Source: Bacteroidota bacterium (GTDB lineage: Bacteria > Bacteroidota > Bacteroidia > Chitinophagales > Chitinophagaceae). Taken from it: 64,000 bases of DNA. Where the stretch lies: contig JAFDYG010000466.1 of the NCBI GenBank assembly GCA_018267545.1, positions 243,918 to 307,917 on the forward strand. Reading direction: 5' to 3'. A model generated the notes under the pieces. The model saw only the letters and a list, made by a program, of their open reading frames with translations. It made no database searches and was not told where the DNA came from. The number at the start of each line of letters is the position of its first letter. Within the stretch, counting starts at the first letter, position 1. Made by a program: the position numbers and the translations under genes. Shown piece by piece: positions 8,563 to 16,560 of this stretch.

Positions 8563-9182
8563 CCGCGATTTTTCGTTGAGTTGGAAAGATTGGCGTTTAC
8601 TTCTTCGATCAGCGGCACGTCGCGGAGGCGTTTACGTCCGGAGATGGCCACCAGCCGGAGCTTGTACATGACGGAAGGCATTTGTTTGCCGCCGAGGACG
8701 CCCCAGAGGTGGTTGATCTGTTCGAAAGTGAGTGTATATAATTCGGGTTTTATCTTGAAGTCGGTGATGTCGTCGAACTGGCTGCTGAGCCTGGAGGGGT
8801 CGTAGGCGGTGAAGGAATTTTTTCCCTGAAAGAACCGGATAACGTGGGAAAGTCTGGCCAGGGAGTCGATATATTCGGAATCGCCGGAGATGGACTTGCT
8901 GCTGCAGGAAATGAGCAGGTAGAGGTTGAGATAGACGGGAGGATTTTCATAGCGGGCGTTTCCGGCACCGTCTTTTTTGAGGGCGGGAGTATTTTTCAGC
9001 GTGCTTTCTTCTTCTATGTTGACGATAGTGAAGACGATACTATTATCGATATTGGTCGTATTATTACTATCCAATAAGGCGATATTCTCGATGACCACCA
9101 TCGTTTCCGGATGAGCATAGCCGTTAACTCTGAGATATTCCACGAATTCATCCCGAAGCAGCTCAATTGTTGTGTCGATCAT
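8559..9182 (-). CDS. DUF4255 / Pvc16-N domain protein (tail terminator/cap)
   Basis: From the internal ATG chosen here the protein is 207 aa and begins MIDTTIELLRDEFVEYL, the usual start for this family; an upstream in-frame ATG at 9269 would add 29 residues lacking family features. The domain covers residues 1-180, with VFTIVNIEEE, YLNLYLLISC and FEQINHLWGVLGGK as recognisable segments. Pvc16/Afp16 forms the terminator ring that ends tube and sheath polymerisation. It is the first gene of the visible operon. The only sequence upstream for nearly 600 bp is non-coding, so the operon promoter should lie there. Confidence 0.9.
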   Translation of the reverse strand: MIDTTIELLRDEFVEYLRVNGYAHPETMVVIENIALLDSNNTTNIDNSIVFTIVNIEEESTLKNTPALKKDGAGNARYENPPVYLNLYLLISCSSKSISGDSEYIDSLARLSHVIRFFQGKNSFTAYDPSRLSSQFDDITDFKIKPELYTLTFEQINHLWGVLGGKQMPSVMYKLRLVAISGRKRLRDVPLIEEVNANLSNSTKNRG

Positions 9183-9710
9183 ACTAATGACAAGGCTTTT
9201 AATAGTGTTACAGTCCAGGCAAAGCGCTTCCGTTCCGCCTTTGGGCGGGTATTGAATACTGTTATGCATTCAACTGGGGCACAGCGATTCACGTACGAAA
9301 AAACACCGTTTTTCGAATGAATGAGAATGTGATTACAGTCACGGGTAAGCCGTTACAAACGGTAGGTGGTTAGGGTTGTTCCTTGAGCGGAAGTTAAGGG
9401 AGTTCGGATAGTAGGTCTGTTGGTTCTAGATTGTAGTGTAGGTGATAGATAGATGCAAATGTTAGGAAACTATCTGGAATTGTCAATACCATTTACTGGT
9501 AATGCGTAGTTTTCCGTGTTAGCATGTTGTAAGAACTACGAATATAGAACTGTTTGCGAAATATGATGCAATGATCGTTGAAATTTTTTTTCCGGTCAAG
9601 GGTTAAAACACCTCTTTTCTATTTGTCGGTAATACTTAATCCTAGGGTAACATTGTTGGGAAGAAATGTGGGGGTGGCTGTTATAGGAAGTGAACTTTCC
9701 AGTGAAAATC
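9183..9710. other. Non-coding region upstream of the eCIS operon
   Basis: About 530 bp without a convincing gene separate the first eCIS gene (minus strand) from the START-domain gene (plus strand). The stretch is more A/T-rich than its surroundings and holds an inverted repeat (CGAAAAA, 6-nt spacer, TTTTTCG) at 9296-9315, about 115 bp upstream of the cap gene's ATG. I found no clear TAnnTTTG promoter on the minus strand. The unusual length for this compact genome suggests a long 5' leader or several regulator sites. Confidence 0.5.
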
Positions 9711-9738
9711 TTGTTTTGCGGTAAAATGGGTAAGTTTG
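9710..9738 (+). promoter_or_regulatory. Bacteroidota-type promoter for the START-domain gene
   Basis: A perfect -7 element TAAGTTTG (9731-9738) is preceded at 17 bp by CTTG (9710-9713), close to the -33 element TTTG. Transcription would start near 9745, giving a leader of roughly 23 nt before the ATG at 9768. Confidence 0.5.
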
Positions 9739-9767
9739 AAGTGGATTTTTCCTAATGATTTGACCTA

Positions 9768-10418
9768 ATGACCGGCAAAATGAGATGTGTCTTAACTATT
9801 CTACTATTAGGACTTTGTTTATTCGGGTATAGCCAGGACGACTGGAAATTGAAGACGGATAAGGAGGGTATTTCCATTTATACGCGGACGCCTTCGGATT
9901 CCAAGTTCAAGGCGATTCGGGTAGTTTGCGATCTGGATGCTACCCTTTCTCAAATGGTAGCGGTGATTCTGGACGTGAATACGGGCGCCGAGTGGGTCTA
10001 TAGTACGAAGTCTTCTGTTTTGGTGAAACAGGTTTCCCCTTCTGAGGTTGTATATTATTCTGAAGTAAGTATTCCCTGGCCGGCGAGCAACCGGGATTTT
10101 ATTGCCCGGTTAAAGGCGGTGCAGGACACGCATACGCGAGTGGTGACAATCTATGGTCCGACGGAGCCGGGTTTTTTGCCGGTGAAGAAGGATATCGTGC
10201 GGGTTCAAAAGTCGGAGGGTAAGTGGGTGATTTATCCGTTGGGGAAGGATAGGATAAGGGTCGATTATACGTTGAAGGCGGATCCGGGGGGAGATCTTCC
10301 TGCGTGGCTCGTGAATATGTTTGTTACGAAGGGGCCTTATGAATCGTTCAAGAAATTGAAGTTACAGTTGAAGAAGCCGGCTTATGCTCATCCGAATTTG
10401 GCGTTTATTACGGATTGA
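9768..10418 (+). CDS. START-domain (lipid-binding) exported protein
   Basis: The 216-aa protein has a signal peptide (LTILLLGLCLFGYSQ, cleavage near residue 23) and a START/Bet v1-like domain over the remainder: WKLKTDKEGISIYTR, the conserved WxxASNRDF-type core (WPASNRDFIARL near residue 108) and a DYTLKADPGGDLPAWLVNMF motif near the end. START domains bind hydrophobic ligands in a deep pocket, and exported bacterial members of this length are common in Bacteroidota but have no assigned ligand. Its 3' end overlaps the convergent membrane-protein gene by 11 bp. An alternative start at the second Met (9780) would also keep the signal peptide. Confidence 0.88.
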   Translation: MTGKMRCVLTILLLGLCLFGYSQDDWKLKTDKEGISIYTRTPSDSKFKAIRVVCDLDATLSQMVAVILDVNTGAEWVYSTKSSVLVKQVSPSEVVYYSEVSIPWPASNRDFIARLKAVQDTHTRVVTIYGPTEPGFLPVKKDIVRVQKSEGKWVIYPLGKDRIRVDYTLKADPGGDLPAWLVNMFVTKGPYESFKKLKLQLKKPAYAHPNLAFITD

Positions 10419-10959
10419 GAGGGGGGGTGTCTTCGGTTGGGGAAGCTTGAAAAATCCTGCTAAGTAATTGTTGGGTCGATCTGACCTGTTCCTGTAATCC
10501 GGCGTTGGGAATGATAAAGGCGATGACGGCGATGGTCAATGAAGCGGTTATCATTTTCCGGGTGTTTTCGGGTGGATGGTCGAAATTGACGATGATTGAA
10601 ACGAGGGACCAGGCCAGGATGATCAGGCTTATGCACCATGCGGCGGCTGCTTTTAAAGTTCTTCCGGTCCCGGGTCTGATCTGAATCTGAATGAGTGTTT
10701 GTTCTCCCGACGGGATAAAGGTTCCGAATACTTCACGGGGGGATTTTTGCCAATTTTTATTGACTGAAAAAGAAGAATAATCAAATCTGCCATAGTAAAG
10801 CTTGCTTTTGCTGCTCCAGGGCATCGTTGTTTGAAAACTGCCGGACGTGTCCACTTCTTCCTCAAACCTTTGCCGTAGCTGTTCCATGGGGAGGCTGGTA
10901 ACGAGGGTGAATTCTTTTATGGGAAAGAGGCGTTGCAGCAAGGTCATGGGGATGATCAA
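10408..10959 (-). CDS. Small two-helix membrane protein, unknown function
   Basis: The 183-aa protein has a soluble N-terminal part (residues 1-100, predicted beta/alpha, with a [10 protein letters not shown] stretch) and two hydrophobic helices (about 105-127 and 138-155) near the C-terminus, ending in a Pro-rich tail. I do not recognise a family. It overlaps the end of the hybrid histidine kinase gene by 4 bp and so is translationally coupled to it. It may therefore serve in the same signalling pathway, but that is an inference from position. Confidence 0.65.
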   Translation of the reverse strand: MIIPMTLLQRLFPIKEFTLVTSLPMEQLRQRFEEEVDTSGSFQTTMPWSSKSKLYYGRFDYSSFSVNKNWQKSPREVFGTFIPSGEQTLIQIQIRPGTGRTLKAAAAWCISLIILAWSLVSIIVNFDHPPENTRKMITASLTIAVIAFIIPNAGLQEQVRSTQQLLSRIFQASPTEDTPPLNP

Positions 10960-12692
10960 TTGAGCCCTAAATGTAATAAAATGTTGCGGTGCATCTCGTC
11001 GGGTCTGAAGGGTTTGTGGAGGAAGCCGTTGAAGCCGTGCTTTTGGAGGTCGTCGTACATGTTTTCGTAGACGGCTGCGGTAAAGGCGATGGCGGGGACG
11101 TGCTTGTTGACGGTGCGGATCTGGGTGATGAGCTCCTTGCCGTCCATGAGGGGCATTTCGAGGTCGACGAGGAGGAGGTCGAACGACTGCTGCTGGAAGA
11201 TCTCCCAGGCGACCAGGCCGTTTTCTGCGGTATCGATGCTGGCGCCCCAGCTGTGGAGGAAGCGGCGGGCGATTTTCATATTGACGGTATTGTCTTCGAC
11301 CAGGAGGATCTTGACGCCGTTGAGCTTCTTTAGTCCACGGAGCTGCTCGGTGGGAAGGATGATATTGCGTTGCTCGAAGGAGAGCAGGAGCGTGAAATAG
11401 AAAGTACTTCCCTTGTCGGGGGTGCTGTTGACTTTGAGCTGTCCGCCCATCTTTTTGACCAGCTCTTTACAGATGCTTAGACCCAGACCGGAGCCGCCGT
11501 ATTTGCGGGTTGTTTCGGCGTCGGCCTGTGTGAAGCTGTCGAAGATGATGGGCATCTTTTCGGGTGGTATCCCGATGCCTGTGTCGGCGACGGCGAAATA
11601 GATTTCTGCTCCTGCTTCTGTCAGGTGGTTGACGTGGGCGGTTAGGGTGACCGAGCCGATCTCGGTAAACTTAACGGCGTTGGACAGAAGGTTGAGAATA
11701 ATTTGTTTGAGCCGCATCTCGTCACCGATTACCTTTTTATCGCCAGGAAGAGTGGAAATTTCCAGAAACAGCTGGATATTCTTTTGATGTATCGTAGTCG
11801 TGACGGCGTCGGCGGCTTGATGCAGGGTTTGGCTGAGGTCGAAGGGTTCGCTGACGAACTCGAGCTTGCCTTCGTCGAGCTTGTTGAAGTCGAGGACTTC
11901 ATTGACGAGGTGGAGCATGTGTTCGGAAGAATCCTTCAAGATCTTGAAATTATCGCTTTCGTGCAGGTGGTCGAAGTCCTGGATTAGCAGGTGTGTAGTG
12001 CCGATGATGGCATTGAGCGGTGTTCGCAGCTCGTGGCTCATGTTGCTCATGAAGCGGGTTTTGGCTGCGGCTGCTTTTTCGGCTTTTTCCTTGGCTTGCA
12101 GGATTTCGAACTCGGCCTGCTGGAGGGAGGCGATGTGTTTCTTGTTTTTTTTCTCCTTTGCGTCGAGGAGGTTGAGAACCACATAGAAGAAGACGATGAC
12201 CAATAAGAAATTGATGGTGATATTCAGCTTCAGGTGATTGCTGTCGACGGCCTCGCTTACTGGTTCCAGGCGGGTATGATAGGGAAGGAACAGTACGATG
12301 GCGAGGAGGTTGAGTGCGGTGGCGATGATAAAGACGGTAACGACCAGGTCGTTTTTGCGGACCCGGAGGAAGAAGATCATGGCCATGACGAAGGGAAACA
12401 GGTATAGGTATGCGCCCTGATGAGTGCCTTGAACATAGCAGAGAGAAAAGGCGTGGAGGTTGACGAAGAAAATGCTGAGCAGGGTGGGGACGCCGAAGAG
12501 GCCCTTTAGGTTCAGCAGGACGAAGATGAAGAGGACGACGATGCCGCAGATTTCGATCGTGGCGCTATTGTCCATTCCGTCAATGACATAATACAGGAAA
12601 TTGATGAAGTTACAGCCCATGGCGAGCACAATGAAGGTATTGAGCTGCCAGAACCTGGCTTTTGTACTGGGTGATGTAACCTGGTTATTCAA
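10956..12692 (-). CDS. Membrane-bound hybrid sensor histidine kinase with receiver domain
   Basis: The 578-aa protein has about six N-terminal membrane helices (residues 17-175), a short coiled coil (180-210), a HisKA domain with phospho-acceptor His220 ([10 protein letters not shown]), a HATPase domain (N box NAVKF near 340; G1 [10 protein letters not shown] near 371; G2 GGSGLGLSI near 399) and a receiver domain with Asp510 (LLLVDLEMP), Thr538 (AFTA) and Lys560 (HKPF). There is no periplasmic sensor domain, so the stimulus is probably sensed within the membrane. With the receiver fused and no separate regulator or DNA-binding domain nearby, its output partner must be encoded elsewhere. The 183-aa membrane protein follows with a 4-bp overlap. 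Confidence 0.93.
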   Translation of the reverse strand: MNNQVTSPSTKARFWQLNTFIVLAMGCNFINFLYYVIDGMDNSATIEICGIVVLFIFVLLNLKGLFGVPTLLSIFFVNLHAFSLCYVQGTHQGAYLYLFPFVMAMIFFLRVRKNDLVVTVFIIATALNLLAIVLFLPYHTRLEPVSEAVDSNHLKLNITINFLLVIVFFYVVLNLLDAKEKKNKKHIASLQQAEFEILQAKEKAEKAAAAKTRFMSNMSHELRTPLNAIIGTTHLLIQDFDHLHESDNFKILKDSSEHMLHLVNEVLDFNKLDEGKLEFVSEPFDLSQTLHQAADAVTTTIHQKNIQLFLEISTLPGDKKVIGDEMRLKQIILNLLSNAVKFTEIGSVTLTAHVNHLTEAGAEIYFAVADTGIGIPPEKMPIIFDSFTQADAETTRKYGGSGLGLSICKELVKKMGGQLKVNSTPDKGSTFYFTLLLSFEQRNIILPTEQLRGLKKLNGVKILLVEDNTVNMKIARRFLHSWGASIDTAENGLVAWEIFQQQSFDLLLVDLEMPLMDGKELITQIRTVNKHVPAIAFTAAVYENMYDDLQKHGFNGFLHKPFRPDEMHRNILLHLGLN

Positions 12693-12827
12693 CTTAGATA
12701 AGTGGATTGAGTCACTTTAAAATTAAACTAAATGTTTAGCGCCCACAAGGTTTATTTTATTGTGCGGGGCTCTGATTTACTTGAAAATATGTCCTTTGTA
12801 AGGGTTTTCTTTTATTCAGGAATTCTT

Positions 12828-13406
12828 TTATTGTTTGGAGACGGGTAGATAGAATTCGCCGTTGGAGAGGACTTTTTTGTCGGAGCTGGTAGGTAGGGAG
12901 CCGACTTGCGAATACCAGAAATCTCCGCCGAAAGTTCCTTTTACGGTAGAGGTGCTGATATCGCTGATTACTATTTTCAATGGATTGCCGGTGCTGGCAT
13001 GAAGGCCGGCAGAGTAGATGATGGAGGTGCTTCCGGGGTTGTATACGCCGGCTACCAGGAAGTTCGGGCTGCCGTCTTCGGAGTAGGTGCCGGGGACGAT
13101 GGCGTTACCGGAGGTCGAGCCGCCGATGGTGATGTTGATACCTTCGAGGCTGGTTGTTGCGGCGTTGGCGACCATGGCGAGGTTCGTTGCGCCGGAGTTG
13201 GTGGTCACGATGGCCATGGCGTTTGTCTTGAACGTTTTGGTTGCGCCGTCCATGGAGAATTTTATGTAGTAGCCGGTGGTTGTTCCTCCGTTGTTGTTGC
13301 CGCCGTTGTTGTTATTGTTGTTGTTACCGGTACCTGTTTCGGTCGATGTATTTTTACTGCAGGAGAATAGGAATAAAGTCAGCAGGAGAACGCAAAACTT
13401 TTGCAT
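12828..13406 (-). CDS. Asn/Gly-linker lipoprotein, unknown function
   Basis: The 192-aa protein begins with a lipoprotein signal (LTLFLFSCSKN, lipid-accepting Cys near residue 16). A low-complexity Asn/Gly/Thr linker follows (about residues 22-45), then a beta-rich domain starting YYIKFSMDGATKTFK. The linker is encoded by repeated AAC/AAT codons and looks prone to length variation. Small lipoproteins of this design, with a sugar-like N/G tether between lipid and a beta-sandwich, are frequent in Chitinophagaceae and usually surface exposed. Function unknown. It is divergent from the downstream membrane-protein gene, whose promoter overlaps its start. Confidence 0.8.
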   Translation of the reverse strand: MQKFCVLLLTLFLFSCSKNTSTETGTGNNNNNNNGGNNNGGTTTGYYIKFSMDGATKTFKTNAMAIVTTNSGATNLAMVANAATTSLEGINITIGGSTSGNAIVPGTYSEDGSPNFLVAGVYNPGSTSIIYSAGLHASTGNPLKIVISDISTSTVKGTFGGDFWYSQVGSLPTSSDKKVLSNGEFYLPVSKQ

Positions 13407-13433
13407 ATAGGTTCGGGGATTGTATTAGGTTTG
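13400..13433 (+). promoter_or_regulatory. Promoter for the PQ-loop-like membrane protein gene
   Basis: TTTG (13400-13403), a 22-bp spacer and a perfect TAGGTTTG (13426-13433) match the Bacteroidota -33/-7 consensus. The start codon at 13463 follows 29 bp later. The -33 element lies inside the first codons of the divergent lipoprotein gene, so the two may interfere in transcription. Confidence 0.55.
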
Positions 13434-13462
13434 CTGGCAAGATAGATAAAATATTGTATATA

Positions 13463-14041
13463 ATGGTAACAGGTAGTTTGGAGCGGGTGATTGGGATTAT
13501 AGCCGGTATCATGATTGGGAGCGCACAGATTTTTTACCTGGGAAATACGCTTCGCCGAAAGATTACGCCGAGTATACTATCGTGGCTGGGCTGGGCTTTT
13601 TTGATGGGAACGAGTGTGGTTTCGCAGGTGGTGAGCAAGGGTTGGCAGTGGAGTCTGACCTCGATTTTATGTTCGACGGCGGGCTGTGTAATCATTGTGC
13701 TGGGGGCTGTGTTTGTGCGGAATTTTTCGTTGCTGGCCCGCGACTGGATTTTTTTGATTCTTGGATTGGGTTGTTTAGGCTTGTACTATCTATCGAAGGA
13801 TGCGTGGGTGACGACGATCTTTGCGATATTGGCGGACGGGGTGCTTGGGATACCTACGATTGTGAAGGCTTGGAAGGAGCCGGCTTCGGAGCGATCGGTA
13901 GCGTGGATATTGGGAGCGGGGTCATCGGTGCTGGCGTTAAGCATTTGTTTTGGGCATGATATGCTGTATGCTTTGTTTCCGATTTATTTGGTTTTGTTTA
14001 ACGGGGGCATGGCCTGGTTGACCTGGGTTAGGAAAGTTTAG
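13463..14041 (+). CDS. Integral membrane protein, PQ-loop/SemiSWEET-like duplication
   Basis: The start is placed at 13463 (MVTGSLERVIG); the frame is open 74 codons further upstream but that part is antisense to the lipoprotein gene. The 192-aa product has about six to seven membrane helices. Two segments resemble each other: AQIFYLGNTLRRKITPSILSW (near residue 20) and LGIPTIVKAWKEPASERSVAW (near 138), each a helix, a charged loop with Pro-Ser/Thr-Glu and a Trp-led helix, as in PQ-loop proteins. That family includes small sugar or amino-acid transporters. The relationship is my pattern reading and needs a profile search. Confidence 0.65.
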   Translation: MVTGSLERVIGIIAGIMIGSAQIFYLGNTLRRKITPSILSWLGWAFLMGTSVVSQVVSKGWQWSLTSILCSTAGCVIIVLGAVFVRNFSLLARDWIFLILGLGCLGLYYLSKDAWVTTIFAILADGVLGIPTIVKAWKEPASERSVAWILGAGSSVLALSICFGHDMLYALFPIYLVLFNGGMAWLTWVRKV

Positions 14042-14112
14042 GAATGATCTTTGTGTATGGTATTCTTGCAGAAATAAATTTATGTTTCTATATTGCGGAA
14101 TCCAAACATCGT

Positions 14113-14532
14113 ATGAAAAAACTACTCCTCTTTGCACTTTTTCTTCCCTTTGTCGGGGGCTCGTCGTTTATGAGAGCTACTTCCACGATTACTTTAGCGG
14201 ACGTCAGAACGGGCAAATGGCCAATCAGTCTCGAACAATGGACGGGGCATCGCGATACGGCTTTTGTGCTGCTTTTTCGTGATCAGCAGGTTATGGTCGG
14301 GGAGGTGATGGATACGCTGCCGTTCAAGAATTTGAGCCAGCTGCGTTATCTGGACAGCGCCTTTTCGGTGTTGAATAACAATGGGGATCTGGCGCGGTTT
14401 TCGGATTTTACGATCAAGCGGTCGACGACCAGGGTCGATGGTACTTCTTATCTGCTGCGTTATAAGGAAGGAACGACGGAGTTCCGGCAGCCGGAGGTAG
14501 CTATTTTAAGGGGGACCATTCGAAAGTTATAG
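14113..14532 (+). CDS. Small exported protein, paralogue A of a tandem pair
   Basis: The start is taken at 14113 (MKKLLLFALFLPF), which gives a signal peptide and a mature protein of about 120 aa; the 23 codons open upstream contain nothing protein-like. The mature part has segments TITLADVR, WPISLEQW, RDTAFVLLFRDQQ, LPFKNLSQLRYLDSAFS and FTIKRST, all matched in the next gene. No known family comes to mind. The pair probably arose by duplication; this copy lacks the Pro/Lys-rich insert of the second. Confidence 0.75.
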   Translation: MKKLLLFALFLPFVGGSSFMRATSTITLADVRTGKWPISLEQWTGHRDTAFVLLFRDQQVMVGEVMDTLPFKNLSQLRYLDSAFSVLNNNGDLARFSDFTIKRSTTRVDGTSYLLRYKEGTTEFRQPEVAILRGTIRKL

Positions 14533-14646
14533 GTGCGCCCGAGGTTTTGCAAGTTATCCACCATTACAATAATCCCGTTTTCTGTTCGTTATTGGTAACC
14601 GGAAGTATCCGATTTTTTCTGATACCTAAGAAAATACGTCACTGAT

Positions 14647-15186
14647 ATGAAAAAGCTTCTTCTCTTAGTCTTATTTACACCTTTTTTCAAGCGGTCCGAG
14701 GCGCAGTTCACGCTGACCAATTCTTCGACTATCAGTCTTGTAGAATTGCGTGCGGCTACTGAAACCTGGCCTTTGGATTTACAGCGCGTCATCAAGGATC
14801 GCGATACTACGTATGCGCTTTCCTACCGTGATCAGCAGTTCGGCAATTCTGTGGTGATGGCCAGCTTGAAGTTCAAGGATAAGGCGCAGCTGAAGTATTT
14901 TCAGCAGGCTTTGTCTTCGTTGGCGCAATTGGGTACGGGTACTACGGCCAATTTCAAGGGCTTTAGCATCAAGCGGGCCGACGTCATGAAGGATGCGCCT
15001 TCTGCTCCTCAGGCGCCCAAGCCCGATCCGAAGAGCGCGAAGAACGCTGCTCCTCCAGCTCCGGTCAAGAGGGGGCCTGCGAAGGTCGGTGAGGTTTGGT
15101 ATCTGTTGACTTGTGACGATGGGACGGTCACCAATTTCCAGCAGTCGGAAGCGGATAAGATGGTTGCGGCGATTTTGCCGTTGTAA
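14647..15186 (+). CDS. Small exported protein, paralogue B of a tandem pair
   Basis: The 179-aa protein has a signal peptide (MKKLLLLVLFTPFF...EAQ) and shares with the preceding gene, in order, TISLVELR, WPLDLQR, RDTTYALSYRDQQF, LKFKDKAQLKYFQQALS and FSIKRAD. It differs by a Pro/Ala/Lys-rich insert (about residues 120-145) before a C-terminal strand pair (VWYLLTCDDGTVTNFQ). No enzymatic motif is visible. The two lie 114 bp apart, with an intrinsic terminator after this gene. The function is unknown. Confidence 0.78.
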   Translation: MKKLLLLVLFTPFFKRSEAQFTLTNSSTISLVELRAATETWPLDLQRVIKDRDTTYALSYRDQQFGNSVVMASLKFKDKAQLKYFQQALSSLAQLGTGTTANFKGFSIKRADVMKDAPSAPQAPKPDPKSAKNAAPPAPVKRGPAKVGEVWYLLTCDDGTVTNFQQSEADKMVAAILPL

Positions 15187-15258
15187 AGTAGAAAATCCAA
15201 TAGAGCGCTGGGCCGTACCAGTTTTTTCTCGGTGCGGACCGGGCTCGCCAATAATACT

Positions 15259-15296
15259 TGCGGGTCATCCTGACGGATGGCCCGCATCTTTTTTTT
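15259..15296 (+). terminator. Rho-independent terminator after the tandem paralogues
   Basis: A 12-bp stem (TGCGGGTCATCC / GGATGGCCCGCA, one G-T wobble) with loop TGAC is followed by TCTTTTTTTT. It ends the transcript of the paralogue pair 73 bp after the stop codon. Confidence 0.9.
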
Positions 15297-15326
15297 CGGT
15301 AACTTGAAGGACCTTATTTCTTATTT

Positions 15327-16430
15327 ATGAAAAAATACCTTTCTATTGCTGCCGTGGCCTGTGTGGCCTTTTTGAGCTTTACGCGGTTTTCTTCACCTCC
15401 TTCACGTCACCGTTTTCTTTATGTCGCTGCACCGGGGATCCGTAATTACCTGGAATATGGCGGGCATGGGTTGCTGGTATTCGACATGGATAATCAGTTC
15501 CAGTTTGTGAAGCGGATTGCTACGGCGGGTCTCGACGAGAAGGGGCAGCCTTCCAATGTCAAGGGTGTGGCGGTAAGCCTGTATACGAATTGTATTTATA
15601 TCAGCACACTTCAGGCTTTGCAGTGCCTGGACTTGCAGACGGACAAGCTGGTTTGGGAGAAGAAGTATGAAGGCGGCTGTGACAGGATGTCGATCAGCCC
15701 GGATGGGAAGACCATCTATCTGCCGTCTTTGGAGGGGGATGACTGGAAGGTGCTGGATGCGAGGACGGGGGAGGTACTGCATAAGGTGGTTACGCGTTCG
15801 GGCTCGCACAATACCGTTTATGGACCGGATGGCAAGAAGGTGTACCTGGAGGGGCTTAGGTCCAACTATCTGACCGTCGTGAAAACGTCGGACTATAGTG
15901 TAACGCAGGCTGGGCCTTTCTTCAATCATATTCGTCCTTTTACGATCGATTCGCGGCAGGAGCGGTGCTATGTCAACTGCGACAGCTTACTGGGATTCGA
16001 AGTCGGGGACTTGCGCAGCGGAAAGATGATCGAGCATGTCGACGTGCAGGGATATAAGCAGGGGCCGGTGAAGCGGCATGGCTGTCCGTCGCATGGAATC
16101 GCGCTGAGTCCCGACGAACAGGAGCTGTGGCTGGCGGATGGTTTCAACGAAGCTGTGCATGTGTTTTCGTTAAAGGGGGGTAAGGCGCGTCAAATGCAGA
16201 CGATCAAGGTGAGAGAGCAGCCTGGCTGGATTACGTTTAGCATCGATGGAAAGTATGCGTTGCCTTCGACGGGTGAGGTGATCGATGCAAAGACAAAGGC
16301 AGTGGTGACGGCACTTAAGGATGAGAAGGGGGCGCCTGTCGAGAGTGAGAAAATGGTGGAGGTGCAGTTTGAAGGGGGAAAGCCGGTGAAGGCGGGGGAT
16401 CAGTTTGGGATTGGGCGGGTTAAGGGGTAG
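15327..16430 (+). CDS. Exported YVTN/YncE-type beta-propeller protein
   Basis: The 367-aa protein has a signal peptide (MKKYLSIAAVACVAFLSF) and then repeats of about 45 residues with a phrase such as ISPDGKTIYLPS, YGPDGKKVYLEG, LSPDEQELWLAD and FSIDGKYALPS, the pattern of a seven-bladed propeller that stores a quinoprotein-like or YVTN fold. No quinone ligands or catalytic motif are evident, so a binding or scaffolding role is more likely than enzymatic activity. It is transcribed after the terminator at 15259 and precedes an S9 peptidase gene by 130 bp. Exact ligand unknown. Confidence 0.82.
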   Translation: MKKYLSIAAVACVAFLSFTRFSSPPSRHRFLYVAAPGIRNYLEYGGHGLLVFDMDNQFQFVKRIATAGLDEKGQPSNVKGVAVSLYTNCIYISTLQALQCLDLQTDKLVWEKKYEGGCDRMSISPDGKTIYLPSLEGDDWKVLDARTGEVLHKVVTRSGSHNTVYGPDGKKVYLEGLRSNYLTVVKTSDYSVTQAGPFFNHIRPFTIDSRQERCYVNCDSLLGFEVGDLRSGKMIEHVDVQGYKQGPVKRHGCPSHGIALSPDEQELWLADGFNEAVHVFSLKGGKARQMQTIKVREQPGWITFSIDGKYALPSTGEVIDAKTKAVVTALKDEKGAPVESEKMVEVQFEGGKPVKAGDQFGIGRVKG

Positions 16431-16560
16431 TGTGGGTTGAGGGGTAGTGTTTTTGCCGTTGGGAAGGCGGGGTCGATCCGGTCATCATTTTTTATGGCCG
16501 GAAGGGTATTTTGCTGTAAATTCAGCCCCTCACAGCGAACTAACTGCTGTATCTACCACC

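Noticed and set aside
16447-16560. Upstream extension of the S9 peptidase frame
   Set aside because: The extension is not protein-like, and the ATG at 16561 starts a perfect signal peptide.
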